Notes: generated by a model not told the origin, from the letters alone. A stretch of DNA of 64,000 nucleotides from Oligella sp050920755 (GCF_050920755.1 NZ_CP158480.1:992001-1056000); one strand, 5' to 3'; positions 34,477 through 43,012 are shown, numbered from the stretch's first letter. Numbers and translations are program-made.

Positions 34477-36531
34477 ATGCCTACATATAGTATGGTTCCC
34501 TTAAAGTTGACGAACATAGCATCAGCGTTGCTTTTTGTTACTATCCCATCTCAGCAAGTTCTAGCACAAACCATAAGTAATGAAGAGGGTGTAGTTGAGT
34601 TAGGGGCAATTACTGTAAGTACTGCTTCAGGTTTTACGCAACATCTTCGGGACGCACCTGCTAGCATCACCGTTCTTCCAAAAGAAGAACTCGAAAAGAA
34701 GCAGTTTAGCTCCTTAGCCGACGCGGTGCGCCATGTTGAGGGTGTTAGTATTGTTGGTGGTGATAAAGGTAGTATCTCCATTCGTGGTATGGAGTCAAGC
34801 CATGTACTTATTCTTATCGATGGTAAGCGTCAAAATGTAGGTCAGATTTCACTGAAAGGGGGAGCATCTGAAGCTATGGGTATGAACTGGATTCCACCTG
34901 TGCATGCGATTGATCGTATCGAAGTAGTACGTGGACCAATGTCTACCTTATACGGTTCAGAAGCCTTAGGCGGCGTCATTAATATCATTACCAAAAAGGT
35001 TGAAGATGAGTGGAGTGGTGCAGCATCTTTTGATTACACGTATCAGGATGCCTCTGAGGCTGGTAATAAAACGCAAGCGGATCTTTATTTATCGGGTCCC
35101 TTAGTTAAGAATTTACTCGGCATACGGCTCTGGGGTTTTGACAAACGACGCCAAGAAGATGAGGTGTTTGATGGTTTTGCAAAATCACGTCGACAGGGTG
35201 GTAATGCACGTCTTTGGTTCACGCCTCATAAAGATCATGAATTTATGTTGGAAGCTGGGCGCAGCAAGCAGCATTTCTGGAATACACCAGCTAAGACGTT
35301 AGCAGAAACGGCATCAGAAAGAGAAAATGAACATATACGTGATAACTATGCATTTTCCTATGCAGGTAGATGGGGGCTTGCAGCCACTGAACTAAGTGTT
35401 AACCATGAAAAGGCGGAGCGTGAAGGCCCTAATCAGAATGCTAAACCTGAAGTAGCTAATACGGTAGTAGATGGTAAAATCACGTTTCCCATCCATAATC
35501 ATACATTGCTTGCCGGATTTCAATGGCGCAAAGATAGATTGAAGACTGATGGATATTATGCAAGTACAGAGGGAATGGGCATAGACACATCGGTTACTGA
35601 AAAGTCTATTTTCTTAGAAGATGAGTGGGCTATCACAGATAACTTTTCACTGACGGGCGGTATCCGTTTGGATGATAATGAGTTTTTTGGTAATCATTGG
35701 ACACCACGACTCTATGCTGTATGGCATCCTCATACTGACTGGACGATTAAAGGTGGTATTGCTAAAGGCTTCCAATCGCCGACGATTACACAGATTAACC
35801 CGAATATCGGTCTACCACAGCGGCGTGGCGCTTATACATGGGGTAACCCAGACTTAGAACCTGAGAAAAGTGTTAATAGTGAACTAGGAATTTACTATGA
35901 TGCAGGTGGTAAATTTACTGGAAATATCACTTATTTTTATACAGATTATAAAAATAAGATTGCCAATACAGGGTCACGTCAACTACATTACCCCGATGGT
36001 ACGCCCGTGCCACCAGATCCAAAGACAGGCAGAACGTATAGCACATACTTTAATATCACTAAAGCTGAAGTTCAAGGCATTGAATTAGGATTGGGCTATC
36101 GCTTTAATGATCAATTTAGATTACGAGGTAACTATACCTACACGAAGTCAGAGGTTAAAAGTGCTAATGCAACCATTTTGGGGTTTGGTTATCCGCAAGC
36201 TGATGGTCAACCCTTAGTTGCTACACCGAAGCATATGGGTACAGTAACGTTGGATTGGCAGCCTAACGAAGCGGTGGGTGTATTTGCTACGGTTAATTAT
36301 CGTGGTAAAGAAACGCATATCGCATGGGGTAAAGGTGGTGCTGTTAGTGAAAGCGTCGGTTCGGTTACAACCTTAGATCTTGGTGCTAACTGGCGCATTA
36401 ACAAGTCGTTTACTGTCAGTGCAGTTGTCTATAATCTAACCGATAATGTGCGTGATCGCAATACAGATGCTGCATATTCATATGCTGAAGATGGCCGAAG
36501 ATTCTGGGCTAAGCTAGCCTATCAGTTTTAA
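34477..36531 (+). CDS. TonB-dependent outer-membrane siderophore receptor
   Basis: 22-strand beta-barrel receptor for an iron chelate, 684 residues. Start ATG 34477 follows AGAGGAAAAA. The signal peptide ends at about VLAQT; a TonB-box-like EGVVELGAITVS comes next. The plug domain contains DAPASITVLPKEEL, SIRGMESSHVLILIDGKR, IDRIEVVRGPMSTLYGSE and ALGGVINIITKK. The barrel ends with the outer-membrane signature ...FWAKLAYQF. The plug resembles FepA/CirA-type catecholate receptors, fitting the CeuE-like binding proteins on both sides, but the ligand is unproven. It follows the kinase gene by 166 bases and has its own Fur-box-like site. Confidence 0.93.
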   Translation: MPTYSMVPLKLTNIASALLFVTIPSQQVLAQTISNEEGVVELGAITVSTASGFTQHLRDAPASITVLPKEELEKKQFSSLADAVRHVEGVSIVGGDKGSISIRGMESSHVLILIDGKRQNVGQISLKGGASEAMGMNWIPPVHAIDRIEVVRGPMSTLYGSEALGGVINIITKKVEDEWSGAASFDYTYQDASEAGNKTQADLYLSGPLVKNLLGIRLWGFDKRRQEDEVFDGFAKSRRQGGNARLWFTPHKDHEFMLEAGRSKQHFWNTPAKTLAETASERENEHIRDNYAFSYAGRWGLAATELSVNHEKAEREGPNQNAKPEVANTVVDGKITFPIHNHTLLAGFQWRKDRLKTDGYYASTEGMGIDTSVTEKSIFLEDEWAITDNFSLTGGIRLDDNEFFGNHWTPRLYAVWHPHTDWTIKGGIAKGFQSPTITQINPNIGLPQRRGAYTWGNPDLEPEKSVNSELGIYYDAGGKFTGNITYFYTDYKNKIANTGSRQLHYPDGTPVPPDPKTGRTYSTYFNITKAEVQGIELGLGYRFNDQFRLRGNYTYTKSEVKSANATILGFGYPQADGQPLVATPKHMGTVTLDWQPNEAVGVFATVNYRGKETHIAWGKGGAVSESVGSVTTLDLGANWRINKSFTVSAVVYNLTDNVRDRNTDAAYSYAEDGRRFWAKLAYQF

Positions 36532-36586
36532 AGAAGTGAGTTGTCTTAGTGTGCCTCGTTTGAGGTGCTGAGTGGCATTTTATTTA

Positions 36587-36613
36587 TTTTAGGCAGCACG
36601 TTGCTGCCTAAAA
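36587..36613. terminator. Perfect stem-loop after the TonB receptor
   Basis: A 12-bp perfect stem TTTTAGGCAGCA/TGCTGCCTAAAA around a three-base loop, 56 bases past the stop codon. No T tract follows; the A/T pairs at its base may serve. Confidence 0.6.
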
Positions 36614-36777
36614 TGTCTAATAAGAAGATAGACCATTAGAAGTATGGTAGCTCACGACTACGTCAATTCTAAAGGGGTGGTAGTCCCCTAAAATAGAAAT
36701 AAGAACAAACAGGCTACCCATTCGCCTAAGCGAATATGCAAGTCCACATTAGTAACTGATAGTTATATCCATCATAT
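36614..36777. other. Short non-coding stretch with two small hairpins
   Basis: No gene. It contains AGGGG-N6-CCCCT and ATTCGC-CTAA-GCGAAT hairpins (the latter near 36719-36734). The second looks like hairpins at the ends of IS200/IS605-type elements, but no transposase or tnpB remnant is seen. Confidence 0.25.
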
Positions 36778-36848
36778 TGTCAACGGCAATTGAATTTTGA
36801 CCCCCTTTAGAGGAAGATCGGCAATATAAATTTGACCCCCTCTACGAA

Positions 36849-37625
36849 TTAAATTGATACTTTGGTTGATATAAAACCAACCTTTCTTTTATCTTTCAAT
36901 CGATAGCTCTCACCGCTCATTTGAACGACATGGCAGTGATGTAGCAGCCTATCCAGCATGGCAGCTGTCAACGAGGTGTCACCGGCGAAGGTATCCGCCC
37001 ATTGACTAAAAGGTAAGTTGCTGGTTAACAACAGGCTACCTTTCTCATAGCGTTTAGCAACGACATTAAAGAACAAATTCGCCTCCTCTCGCCCAAACGG
37101 CAAGTATCCTATCTCATCGATAACTAAGAGCTTAGGCGCCATCACTACGCGGTTCATGTAGCTCTTTAATTTGCCCTGCCGATGCGCTGCCATTAAGTGC
37201 AGCATCAAATCCGCCGCTGTCATAAAACGCACCTTTAGCTGACTCATAATCGCTTTATACGCTAAACCAATGGCTAGGTGTGTCTTGCCCACTCCGCTTG
37301 GGCCAAGCAAGACAATGTTCTCCTGACGAGCAATGAAGGTTAAGGAACTGAGCTCGGCAACCTTCGCCTTAGACACCCCACTGGCAAATGCAAAGTCAAA
37401 TTCCTCCACTGTTTTAATGCTCGGTAGCCCGGCAAATTTAAGCAGTGTTGTTTGGGAACGTACCCCTTTAGCCTTTAGCTCTTCCATCAACAGCTGCTCC
37501 ACAAAGTCAGCGTAACTACCCTCGGATTGGAGGTTACGTTCAGACACCTGAGGCCACGCCTCATTTATGGCATATAAGCCTAATTGCCGACATAAATCGG
37601 CAATGCGTTCAGACTGTAAGTTCAT
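36849..37625 (-). CDS. istB: IS21 helper ATPase IstB
   Basis: AAA+ ATPase that assists IstA in target selection and strand transfer; 258 residues. Walker A is LLGPSGVGKTHLAIGL, Walker B LLVIDEIGYLPF, and sensor-like LLTSNLPFSQW follows. Its start overlaps the end of istA by 17 bases, as usual in IS21 elements. Appears intact. Confidence 0.93.
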   Translation of the reverse strand: MNLQSERIADLCRQLGLYAINEAWPQVSERNLQSEGSYADFVEQLLMEELKAKGVRSQTTLLKFAGLPSIKTVEEFDFAFASGVSKAKVAELSSLTFIARQENIVLLGPSGVGKTHLAIGLAYKAIMSQLKVRFMTAADLMLHLMAAHRQGKLKSYMNRVVMAPKLLVIDEIGYLPFGREEANLFFNVVAKRYEKGSLLLTSNLPFSQWADTFAGDTSLTAAMLDRLLHHCHVVQMSGESYRLKDKRKVGFISTKVSI

Positions 37626-38643
37626 GACCGTCTCCTAACAGCGCATCATAGATGGACAGTGGGTGTTGCAAGCTCTCAATCGGCACCGGTACCTGATTCG
37701 ACGTGTGAGAGATTGCCGAATTGCCGCTTCTTATCGGCAACGGCAATAACGCTTCACGTTCCTTGATGAGTCGTTGGTTGGGGATCGCTTGGGTCGTGCC
37801 ATGGACTCGGGCATTGGCGACACTCTGCAGCCAATGACCAATATACCCATTGGCGGTCTGCACATCCAGTGCCAGCCCATCGGCTCGCAATTGCGCTCGT
37901 AACGGTACCACGAAACTACTCTTCAGGTAGCGGTTAAAGCGTTCCACTTTACCTTTAGTCTTAGCCCGGTAGGGACGACATAGTCGAGGACGAAAGCCAT
38001 AGTCCTTTGCTAATGACAGTAGCTCCGGATGCCACCGGTGCAATCCGTCACCATACGCATCTCGCTCAATGACAATCGCCTTGGCGTTGTCAAAGAGTAC
38101 CTCCTTAGGCACACCCCCAAAGAAGTCAAAACATTGACGTAAGCCATTCAACCACGCCTCACTGCGCTCGTTATCGAAGAAATAGACATAGCTGGCTCGA
38201 GAGTAGCCTAGCGTAGCAACAAAGGCCTTTAACGGCTCTCCTCGACGTCGAACGATGGTGAAATCAACTTGCAGTTGCTCACCCGGTGCCGTCTCGAAAC
38301 GCACCAAAGGTTCTGCCGGAACGCTTGGTTTAAACTGCGCCACGTAATCACTCACCATACGTATCTTACCGGGATATCCCCGTTCAACAATCTCTCGATA
38401 AAGTACCGCCGCAGGAATCCACTCCGGGCTCGCATGACGAATTCTCTCTTGAATGTAAGCTTTATATGGATCAAGCTTCGTCGGTCGGGCCGCACGAGGA
38501 GTGTATTGCTGTACCGTTGAATCCGCTTTTAAATATTTCTTTACGGTATTGCGTGCAACACCCATCTCTCGGCTAATTGATTTGATAGAACGCCCCTGTT
38601 TATTTAACACTTTTATGGTCACAACCATCTCCTGAGTTAACAT
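37609..38643 (-). CDS. istA: IS21 transposase IstA
   Basis: DDE transposase of 344 residues. An N-terminal helix-turn-helix (SIKSISREMGVARNTVKKYL) binds the terminal repeats. The catalytic triad is visible: Asp in LQVDFTIVRRR, Asp in EVLFDNAKA and Glu in KGKVERFNRYLK. The C-terminal tail is short but the frame is uninterrupted. First gene of the istAB operon. Confidence 0.93.
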   Translation of the reverse strand: MLTQEMVVTIKVLNKQGRSIKSISREMGVARNTVKKYLKADSTVQQYTPRAARPTKLDPYKAYIQERIRHASPEWIPAAVLYREIVERGYPGKIRMVSDYVAQFKPSVPAEPLVRFETAPGEQLQVDFTIVRRRGEPLKAFVATLGYSRASYVYFFDNERSEAWLNGLRQCFDFFGGVPKEVLFDNAKAIVIERDAYGDGLHRWHPELLSLAKDYGFRPRLCRPYRAKTKGKVERFNRYLKSSFVVPLRAQLRADGLALDVQTANGYIGHWLQSVANARVHGTTQAIPNQRLIKEREALLPLPIRSGNSAISHTSNQVPVPIESLQHPLSIYDALLGDGHELTV

Positions 38644-38757
38644 ATGCGGCTCGAAAAAACCGCTAGTTTATAAACTAAGGGGTCAAAATTCAATTGCCGA
38701 CAGGGGTCATTTTTACATTGCCGTTAACAATATGTTCACGATAATAAAGCCATAGGC

Positions 38758-38799
38758 AAAAAAATAGCCCAAGCAATAAAATATCTGATTGCTTGGGCT
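38758..38799 (-). terminator. Original terminator of the second fatB-like gene
   Basis: On the minus strand a 12-bp perfect stem AGCCCAAGCAAT/ATTGCTTGGGCT is followed by A then seven T. It lies just beyond the stranded 3' tail of the fatB-like gene and is now separated from the gene body by IS copy 2. Confidence 0.8.
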
Positions 38800-38825
38800 C
38801 TAACACTTAATGTGCTAGCGTGGAC

Positions 38826-38864
38826 TTATTTCATTTTATCTAAGAAATCACCCGTAAGGAACTT
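38826..38864 (-). pseudogene. Stranded C-terminal tail of the second fatB-like gene
   Basis: On the minus strand this encodes FLTGDFLDKMK and a TAA stop, which align with the end LITDDLLAKMK of the intact paralogue at 30859. Joined to the gene body at 40095 it restores the full reading frame, showing where IS copy 2 inserted. Confidence 0.8.
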
Positions 38865-40094
38865 TGAGACTTTTGCATAAAAGCAGTTAAATACCGGATT
38901 TCTGTTCTACTTGGAAATTTTTTGATTTTTTTAGGAAATTTTCGACAAATTTCACCCCGCTTTTATCGATAAATGCCTGTTTTTTAGGCATTTATCTGCC
39001 TAATTCTGCCTTTTAGGCAAAATTAGGCGCAACTATCCTAAGCTTATTGGCAGCTTTTAAACAATTGATGCAAATCGCTTTCAAAAGCGACTGCGCATGC
39101 ACCTTGACGAGACCAAAATAGTTTGCCCGCTTATGTTTGAATTTACGGTGCAGCGTGCCGAAACTTTGCTCAATCACATAGCGAGTCTTAGATAAACGCT
39201 TGTTGCGTTCTATCTGCTCACGTGTCAACACTGAACCGCGATGCGCCTTTTGCATAATGCCATCTTCTAAGCCGAGCGCTTGTAATCGCTTTCGGTTCTT
39301 TGCGCTGCTATAGCCCTTATCCGCTTCTACTCTCGTGCCCTGTTCCAAATCATTGACGAGCGGTTCAAGTTGATTAACCTCATGCACATTAGCGGGCGTG
39401 GTATTAAGCTTTTCAATATAGCCCTCACCATCCGAACGAGCATGTAGCTTAAAGCCTATATGGAAGTCAGCCCCCTTTTTTGTCCAACGTGCATCCTTAT
39501 CAGTGCTTGGTGCAGACTCATGATACTCACCGTCCTCAAGCTGCTCAATTGCCTTCATTTTCTTACGACCTGCCGTTTGAATAATCGTCGCATCAACCAC
39601 TGCCGTTTGCGCCTTGGCTACTTTTAGACCCTTCTCGCTTAAATGCTGATTGATAAGCACTAACAGCTTATCCAATAAACCCTCCTCAGCCAACCAATTA
39701 CGGTAACGGCATAGGGTACTGTGATCGGGAACGTCCATATCATCAAAACCGCAAAAAATCGTAAAATCAATGCGAGTCACCAAACTATGCTCAAGCTCCG
39801 GATCGGAGAGGCTATGCCATTGACCCAATAGGACTGCCTTAAACATGGCGAGCACGGGATAACTCGGACGACCTTGTTGAGTCGTCAATCGACGCTGCTT
39901 TTGTGAATTGAGGTAGCGTTCAATCGGTCGCCAATCAATCACTTGATCTAACTTAAGTAACGGAAAACGGTCGAGGTGTTTGGCAATACGGGCTTTGGCG
40001 GTTTGTTGAAAGAAACTACTCATGGGACTGAAGTAAGAAAGCAAGGAAATAAGCCATATTTTAGGAAGTTTGAGGGGTTATTGCAAAGGTCTCA
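38865..40094 (-). mobile_element. IS5-family (IS1106-like) insertion sequence, copy 2
   Basis: 1230 bp, TGAGAC...GTCTCA ends, same length as copy 1 and opposite in orientation. The direct repeat CTT flanks it (3 bp; 5 bp ACTTT if the outermost base pair is not counted as IS), so it is a simple insertion into the 3' end of the second fatB-like gene. Confidence 0.88.
39013..40023 (-). CDS. IS5-family transposase, copy 2
   Basis: Same 336-residue DDE transposase as at 29687, differing at three residues (His in INQHLS, Asn-Tyr in KRANYFG). All catalytic residues are present and the frame is intact, so the element may still be active. Confidence 0.92.
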   Translation of the reverse strand: MSSFFQQTAKARIAKHLDRFPLLKLDQVIDWRPIERYLNSQKQRRLTTQQGRPSYPVLAMFKAVLLGQWHSLSDPELEHSLVTRIDFTIFCGFDDMDVPDHSTLCRYRNWLAEEGLLDKLLVLINQHLSEKGLKVAKAQTAVVDATIIQTAGRKKMKAIEQLEDGEYHESAPSTDKDARWTKKGADFHIGFKLHARSDGEGYIEKLNTTPANVHEVNQLEPLVNDLEQGTRVEADKGYSSAKNRKRLQALGLEDGIMQKAHRGSVLTREQIERNKRLSKTRYVIEQSFGTLHRKFKHKRANYFGLVKVHAQSLLKAICINCLKAANKLRIVAPNFA

Positions 40095-41009
40095 CTTTAA
40101 GTTATTTAAACCGCCTGTAATGACATACCAACGCGCTGGGTCAACATAGACCACGCGACCATTTTTAAAGGCGGATGTTTGGTTTAAGTCGGGGTGCTCA
40201 GCAAGCGTCTTTTCACCGGCATTTTCACCGCCATTAATGGCTGCTCTATCGAAAACGATAAGCCAATCAGGGTCAGCTTTGGCAATCTCTTTGATTTGCT
40301 GTGCACGCTTTGCAGCAGCGGCCTTAGCTTCTGGGCTATCTGGCGCTGGTCTAGCAACAGGAGCGGCAAGTTCTTCTGCTGTTTTAGCTGGTAGCACGGA
40401 TTCTAAGCCTGTTAACTCATAGACAAAGCCAAAACGGTCACCAACAACGTGTGGCATGATATTGCCATTCATGACAAAAAAGAAAGCGCCCGTTTTACCA
40501 GCGTTTAATTTTTGTAAGTCAGCAATGTCTTTATCAATATTGGCAAGACCTTCTTCGGCTTTTTTTGTTTTGTCAAACGCAGCAGCCAAACGTAAAGTAT
40601 TAGTACGGAAGTCGGCTAAAAACTCTGGGTTGCGGTTAGTTAAATTTGCAACAGGGGCAATTTTTTCAAGCTCTGGAATAGCAGAGGCAGAACGACCACC
40701 TGCAAAGATTAGATCAGGTTTTAAGGCTTTTAGTGCTTCATAATCAGGTTCAAATAATGTACCAACCTTGGGTGCTTCAGCAAATTTTGCTAATTCATCT
40801 TTGTAGTTAGACTTTGGTACACCTACTGCTTCAATGCCTAGTGCATTTAAGCTGTCAAGAATTGATAAGTCATAGCTGACAATGCGTTCTGGTGTTTTGT
40901 CACGTTTGATGGTGCCAGTAGTATGTTCCAATTCAAAGGTCAAGCTTGGTGCGGCTATGGCTAATGCAGCAGTTAAGGTCATTATTTGAAAGATTTTTTT
41001 TATCATCAT
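40092..41009 (-). CDS. FatB/CeuE-type siderophore-binding protein, copy 2, C-terminus cut by IS
   Basis: Paralogue of the protein at 30859, with the same signal peptide layout (ends near APSLTFE) and the landmarks VGVPKSNYKDELAKF, VGTLFEPDYEALKALKPDLIF, GDRFGFVYE and DPARWYVITGGLNNLK. The IS removed the last 11 residues; the TGA that begins the IS end serves as the new stop directly after NNLK, giving about 304 residues. ATG 41006 has better spacing to AAAAGG than ATG 41009. The lost piece is one C-terminal helix, so partial function is possible. A good Fur-box-like site lies about 105 bases upstream. Confidence 0.85.
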   Translation of the reverse strand: MMIKKIFQIMTLTAALAIAAPSLTFELEHTTGTIKRDKTPERIVSYDLSILDSLNALGIEAVGVPKSNYKDELAKFAEAPKVGTLFEPDYEALKALKPDLIFAGGRSASAIPELEKIAPVANLTNRNPEFLADFRTNTLRLAAAFDKTKKAEEGLANIDKDIADLQKLNAGKTGAFFFVMNGNIMPHVVGDRFGFVYELTGLESVLPAKTAEELAAPVARPAPDSPEAKAAAAKRAQQIKEIAKADPDWLIVFDRAAINGGENAGEKTLAEHPDLNQTSAFKNGRVVYVDPARWYVITGGLNNLK

Positions 41010-41280
41010 CCTTTTAAATTGAGATAGCGATAAGTTGCTAAAAAATTACTAGATTAAGTCGACTTAAGTTGAAATTAAATGCGACGGTTAACATCATAGT
41101 TGATTTTAAATCAAATGAGAACGATTATTATTCTTATTTTGATAAATTTTTAGGAATTAACTACGTTAATACTAAAAACTTCTGCCTGTTATCTGCTTAT
41201 CACAGTAAGCTAGCCTTGTTTTAATCAGGGGTTAGTGATGTGGTATTGAATCGCAAAGAAATCGCATTCAACATGATTCG
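41010..41280. other. Right-end non-coding part of the island
   Basis: No gene is supported. It holds the promoter region and Fur-box-like site of the second fatB-like gene and then AT-rich sequence up to the diverged olsB fragment. Confidence 0.4.
41114..41138 (-). promoter_or_regulatory. Fur-box-like site ahead of fatB-like copy 2
   Basis: On the minus strand the sequence reads AATAATAATCGTTCTCATT, close to the Fur consensus with GAGAA/TTCTC symmetry. It lies about 105 bases upstream of the start codon. Confidence 0.6.
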
Positions 41281-41508
41281 ATGTCACCCTACACACCGTA
41301 TCCAATCCATTGACTAGAGGAGAAGACGGCCGGCGAGCGTATTAGTCAATCACGTATGCCGGCCTTGATTAAGGGTTATTTAAAGCTGGGTGCCCGTATT
41401 TGCGGTGAACCTGCTTGGGATAAAGACTTTAATGCCGTCGATTTCCCGGTTATTGTGGATATTGAAAATATGGATCGTCGCTATCGACGACATTTTGGTT
41501 TTGACTGA
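41281..41508 (+). pseudogene. 3' fragment of a diverged OlsB-like gene
   Basis: In frame, 41281-41328 reads like SPYTPYPIH-stop-LEEKTAGERIS, aligning with TPHHPYPTHLLDEKAAGERIS of the intact gene at 28368 but with many differences and a TGA at 41311. From 41329 it becomes identical to the intact gene up to its stop codon (41506-41508). No 5' part is present. It is a remnant of another allele, fused to the right copy of the 210-bp repeat. Confidence 0.8.
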
Positions 41509-41538
41509 TAGGATTTATCTCAAAGTTAAAGCCACAAG
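41329..41538 (+). repeat. Right copy of the 210-bp direct repeat flanking the island
   Basis: Matches 28971-29180 without a visible difference. Its right part (41450-41538) is also the 3' end of ppx on the minus strand. Confidence 0.9.
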
Positions 41539-43012
41539 CCTCCCACTGCTCCTTTTCATGATTTAAACTGAATTCTGTCAGTGGGTGCTTTTCAAGCCAG
41601 CGCTTGCCAATTGTTAATTTAATCTCCTTGCCCTTGATTTTGAGCGCCAAGTTTTCCATATGGATGGCTTGGCGTTTGCGTAAAAATATCAGCGCTAGGC
41701 GTATACATAGTATAGCCTGCCATTCTTCATCGGCTAATGATTTGATGTCGCTTTTATTTAACTTGCCCTGTGATTCAAGATTAAGGCGTGACATGATCGT
41801 CTGCTCATCCTTGGAGAAGCCGGGCATATCGGCATGCTGCAGTACATAGGCAGAGTGACGATGGTAAGAAGATTGGGAGATACTGAGACCGATTTCATGT
41901 AGATCACAGGCCCACTTAAGCAGTAAATGCATATCATGCGGCCAGCTTTCCTGCTCCTCTTTACTCAGGGTCAAGGCCGACTCATAAAAAGCGCCGGCCA
42001 ATTGGCGTACTCTTAAGGCCTGCTTTGCATCAACCCGATAGCGATGCATATACTGAGAAACCGTTCCGGCACGAATATCGGAAGCGGATTTACGGCCCAG
42101 CATGTCGTACAGTACACCCACGCGAAGCGCACCGTCACCCTGATTCATCTGCTCGATTTTCAGCTCTTTAAAGGCCGCCATCATAATGGCTAAGCCGGCA
42201 GGCAGCACCTCAATACGATCGCTTTTCAGATCGAGTAAGAGCGGCGAGTTGGCTGAACCGGTTTTAATTAAAATGCGCTTAAGCTTCTCCATACCCTCCA
42301 TGGTAATCCCACGCTCAGAAAAACCGGAAGCTTGTAATACGGCAACTAAGGCTTTGGCCGAACCGGAGGAACCAAAGGCCTCCGCCCAACCCATATTGCG
42401 ATAGCTTTTACTGAGAACCTGGATTTGGTTACGCGCATTAATCTCCGCTTGTTTAAACGCCTTGGCAGTGACCATGCCGCCGGGAAAATAAAGCTTGGTA
42501 AATGATACACAACCGATAGGTAAGGATTTAACCAATAGTGATTGAAAGCCCTTGCCGATAATAAACTCAGTTGAACCGCCTCCAATATCAATGACTAAGC
42601 GGTTTTTATCCGATAGGGGGAGCTCATGCGCCACCCCGGAGAAAACCAGACGCGCTTCCTCCGGGCCGGACACCACCTCAATCGGAAAACCGAGTGCCTG
42701 CTCTGCGCGTTGTAATAATACATCTCGATTTGTAGCAACCCGGAAAGTATTGGTAGCAACCGCTCGTACCTGGTGCGGGCGGAAATTCTGAATACGCTCG
42801 GCAAAGCGATGTAATACATTGACTGCTCGCTCAATCGCTTCATCACTAAGTACCTTGTTGTCATCTAGACCGGCGGCTAAGCGTACCGTTTCTTTTAAAC
42901 GATCAATGCCGAAAACATAGTATTCGCCATTGCGCTCTTCAATACGTCCTACGGATAATCTAAAGCTGTTGGAGCCTAAGTCCACAGCGGCTAGTAAGTT
43001 ATTATTTTCCAT
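41450..43012 (-). CDS. ppx: Exopolyphosphatase (Ppx/GppA family)
   Basis: Hydrolyses terminal phosphate from polyphosphate (or pppGpp); 520 residues, ASKHA fold plus an HD-like C-terminal domain. Motifs: AAVDLGSNSFRLSV near the N-terminus, VRAVATNTFRVA, catalytic Glu region VVSGPEEARLVFSG, phosphate loop VIDIGGGSTEFIIG and SLPIGCVSFTKLYF. The C-terminal domain has the GERSDRHR-like region LLKWACDLHEIG. The last 30 residues (from GFNFEI) are encoded in the 210-bp repeat, antisense to the olsB-like 3' end. It lies divergent from pstS, consistent with phosphate metabolism, but no shared promoter is evident. Confidence 0.93.
   Translation of the reverse strand: MENNNLLAAVDLGSNSFRLSVGRIEERNGEYYVFGIDRLKETVRLAAGLDDNKVLSDEAIERAVNVLHRFAERIQNFRPHQVRAVATNTFRVATNRDVLLQRAEQALGFPIEVVSGPEEARLVFSGVAHELPLSDKNRLVIDIGGGSTEFIIGKGFQSLLVKSLPIGCVSFTKLYFPGGMVTAKAFKQAEINARNQIQVLSKSYRNMGWAEAFGSSGSAKALVAVLQASGFSERGITMEGMEKLKRILIKTGSANSPLLLDLKSDRIEVLPAGLAIMMAAFKELKIEQMNQGDGALRVGVLYDMLGRKSASDIRAGTVSQYMHRYRVDAKQALRVRQLAGAFYESALTLSKEEQESWPHDMHLLLKWACDLHEIGLSISQSSYHRHSAYVLQHADMPGFSKDEQTIMSRLNLESQGKLNKSDIKSLADEEWQAILCIRLALIFLRKRQAIHMENLALKIKGKEIKLTIGKRWLEKHPLTEFSLNHEKEQWEACGFNFEINPISQNQNVVDSDDPYFQYPQ

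Larger units (their letters stand above)
36778..38729 (-). mobile_element. IS21-family insertion sequence
   Basis: 1952 bp carrying istA and istB on the minus strand. The ends are TGTCAACGGCAATTGAATTT on the left and, complemented, TGTTAACGGCAATGTAAAAA on the right, each followed by a second GGCAAT-N-TTTGACCCC-like repeat, the multiple terminal repeats typical of IS21. Flanking ATAT (36774-36777 and 38730-38733) is a likely 4-bp target duplication. It lies between the TonB receptor and the terminator of the second fatB-like gene. Confidence 0.88.

Noticed and set aside
36719..36734. IS200/IS605 end or omega-RNA
   Set aside because: A lone ATTCGC-CTAA-GCGAAT hairpin without any tnpA or tnpB remnant is not enough.
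29616..40094. Composite transposon formed by the two IS1106-like copies
   Set aside because: The outer flanks (AGCT and CTTTAAG) show no shared target duplication, whereas copy 2 alone has its own CTT duplication. Copy 2 is an independent insertion into the fatB-like gene.
41281..41508. Second functional OlsB-like gene
   Set aside because: Only about 75 codons remain, with an internal TGA and no start region.
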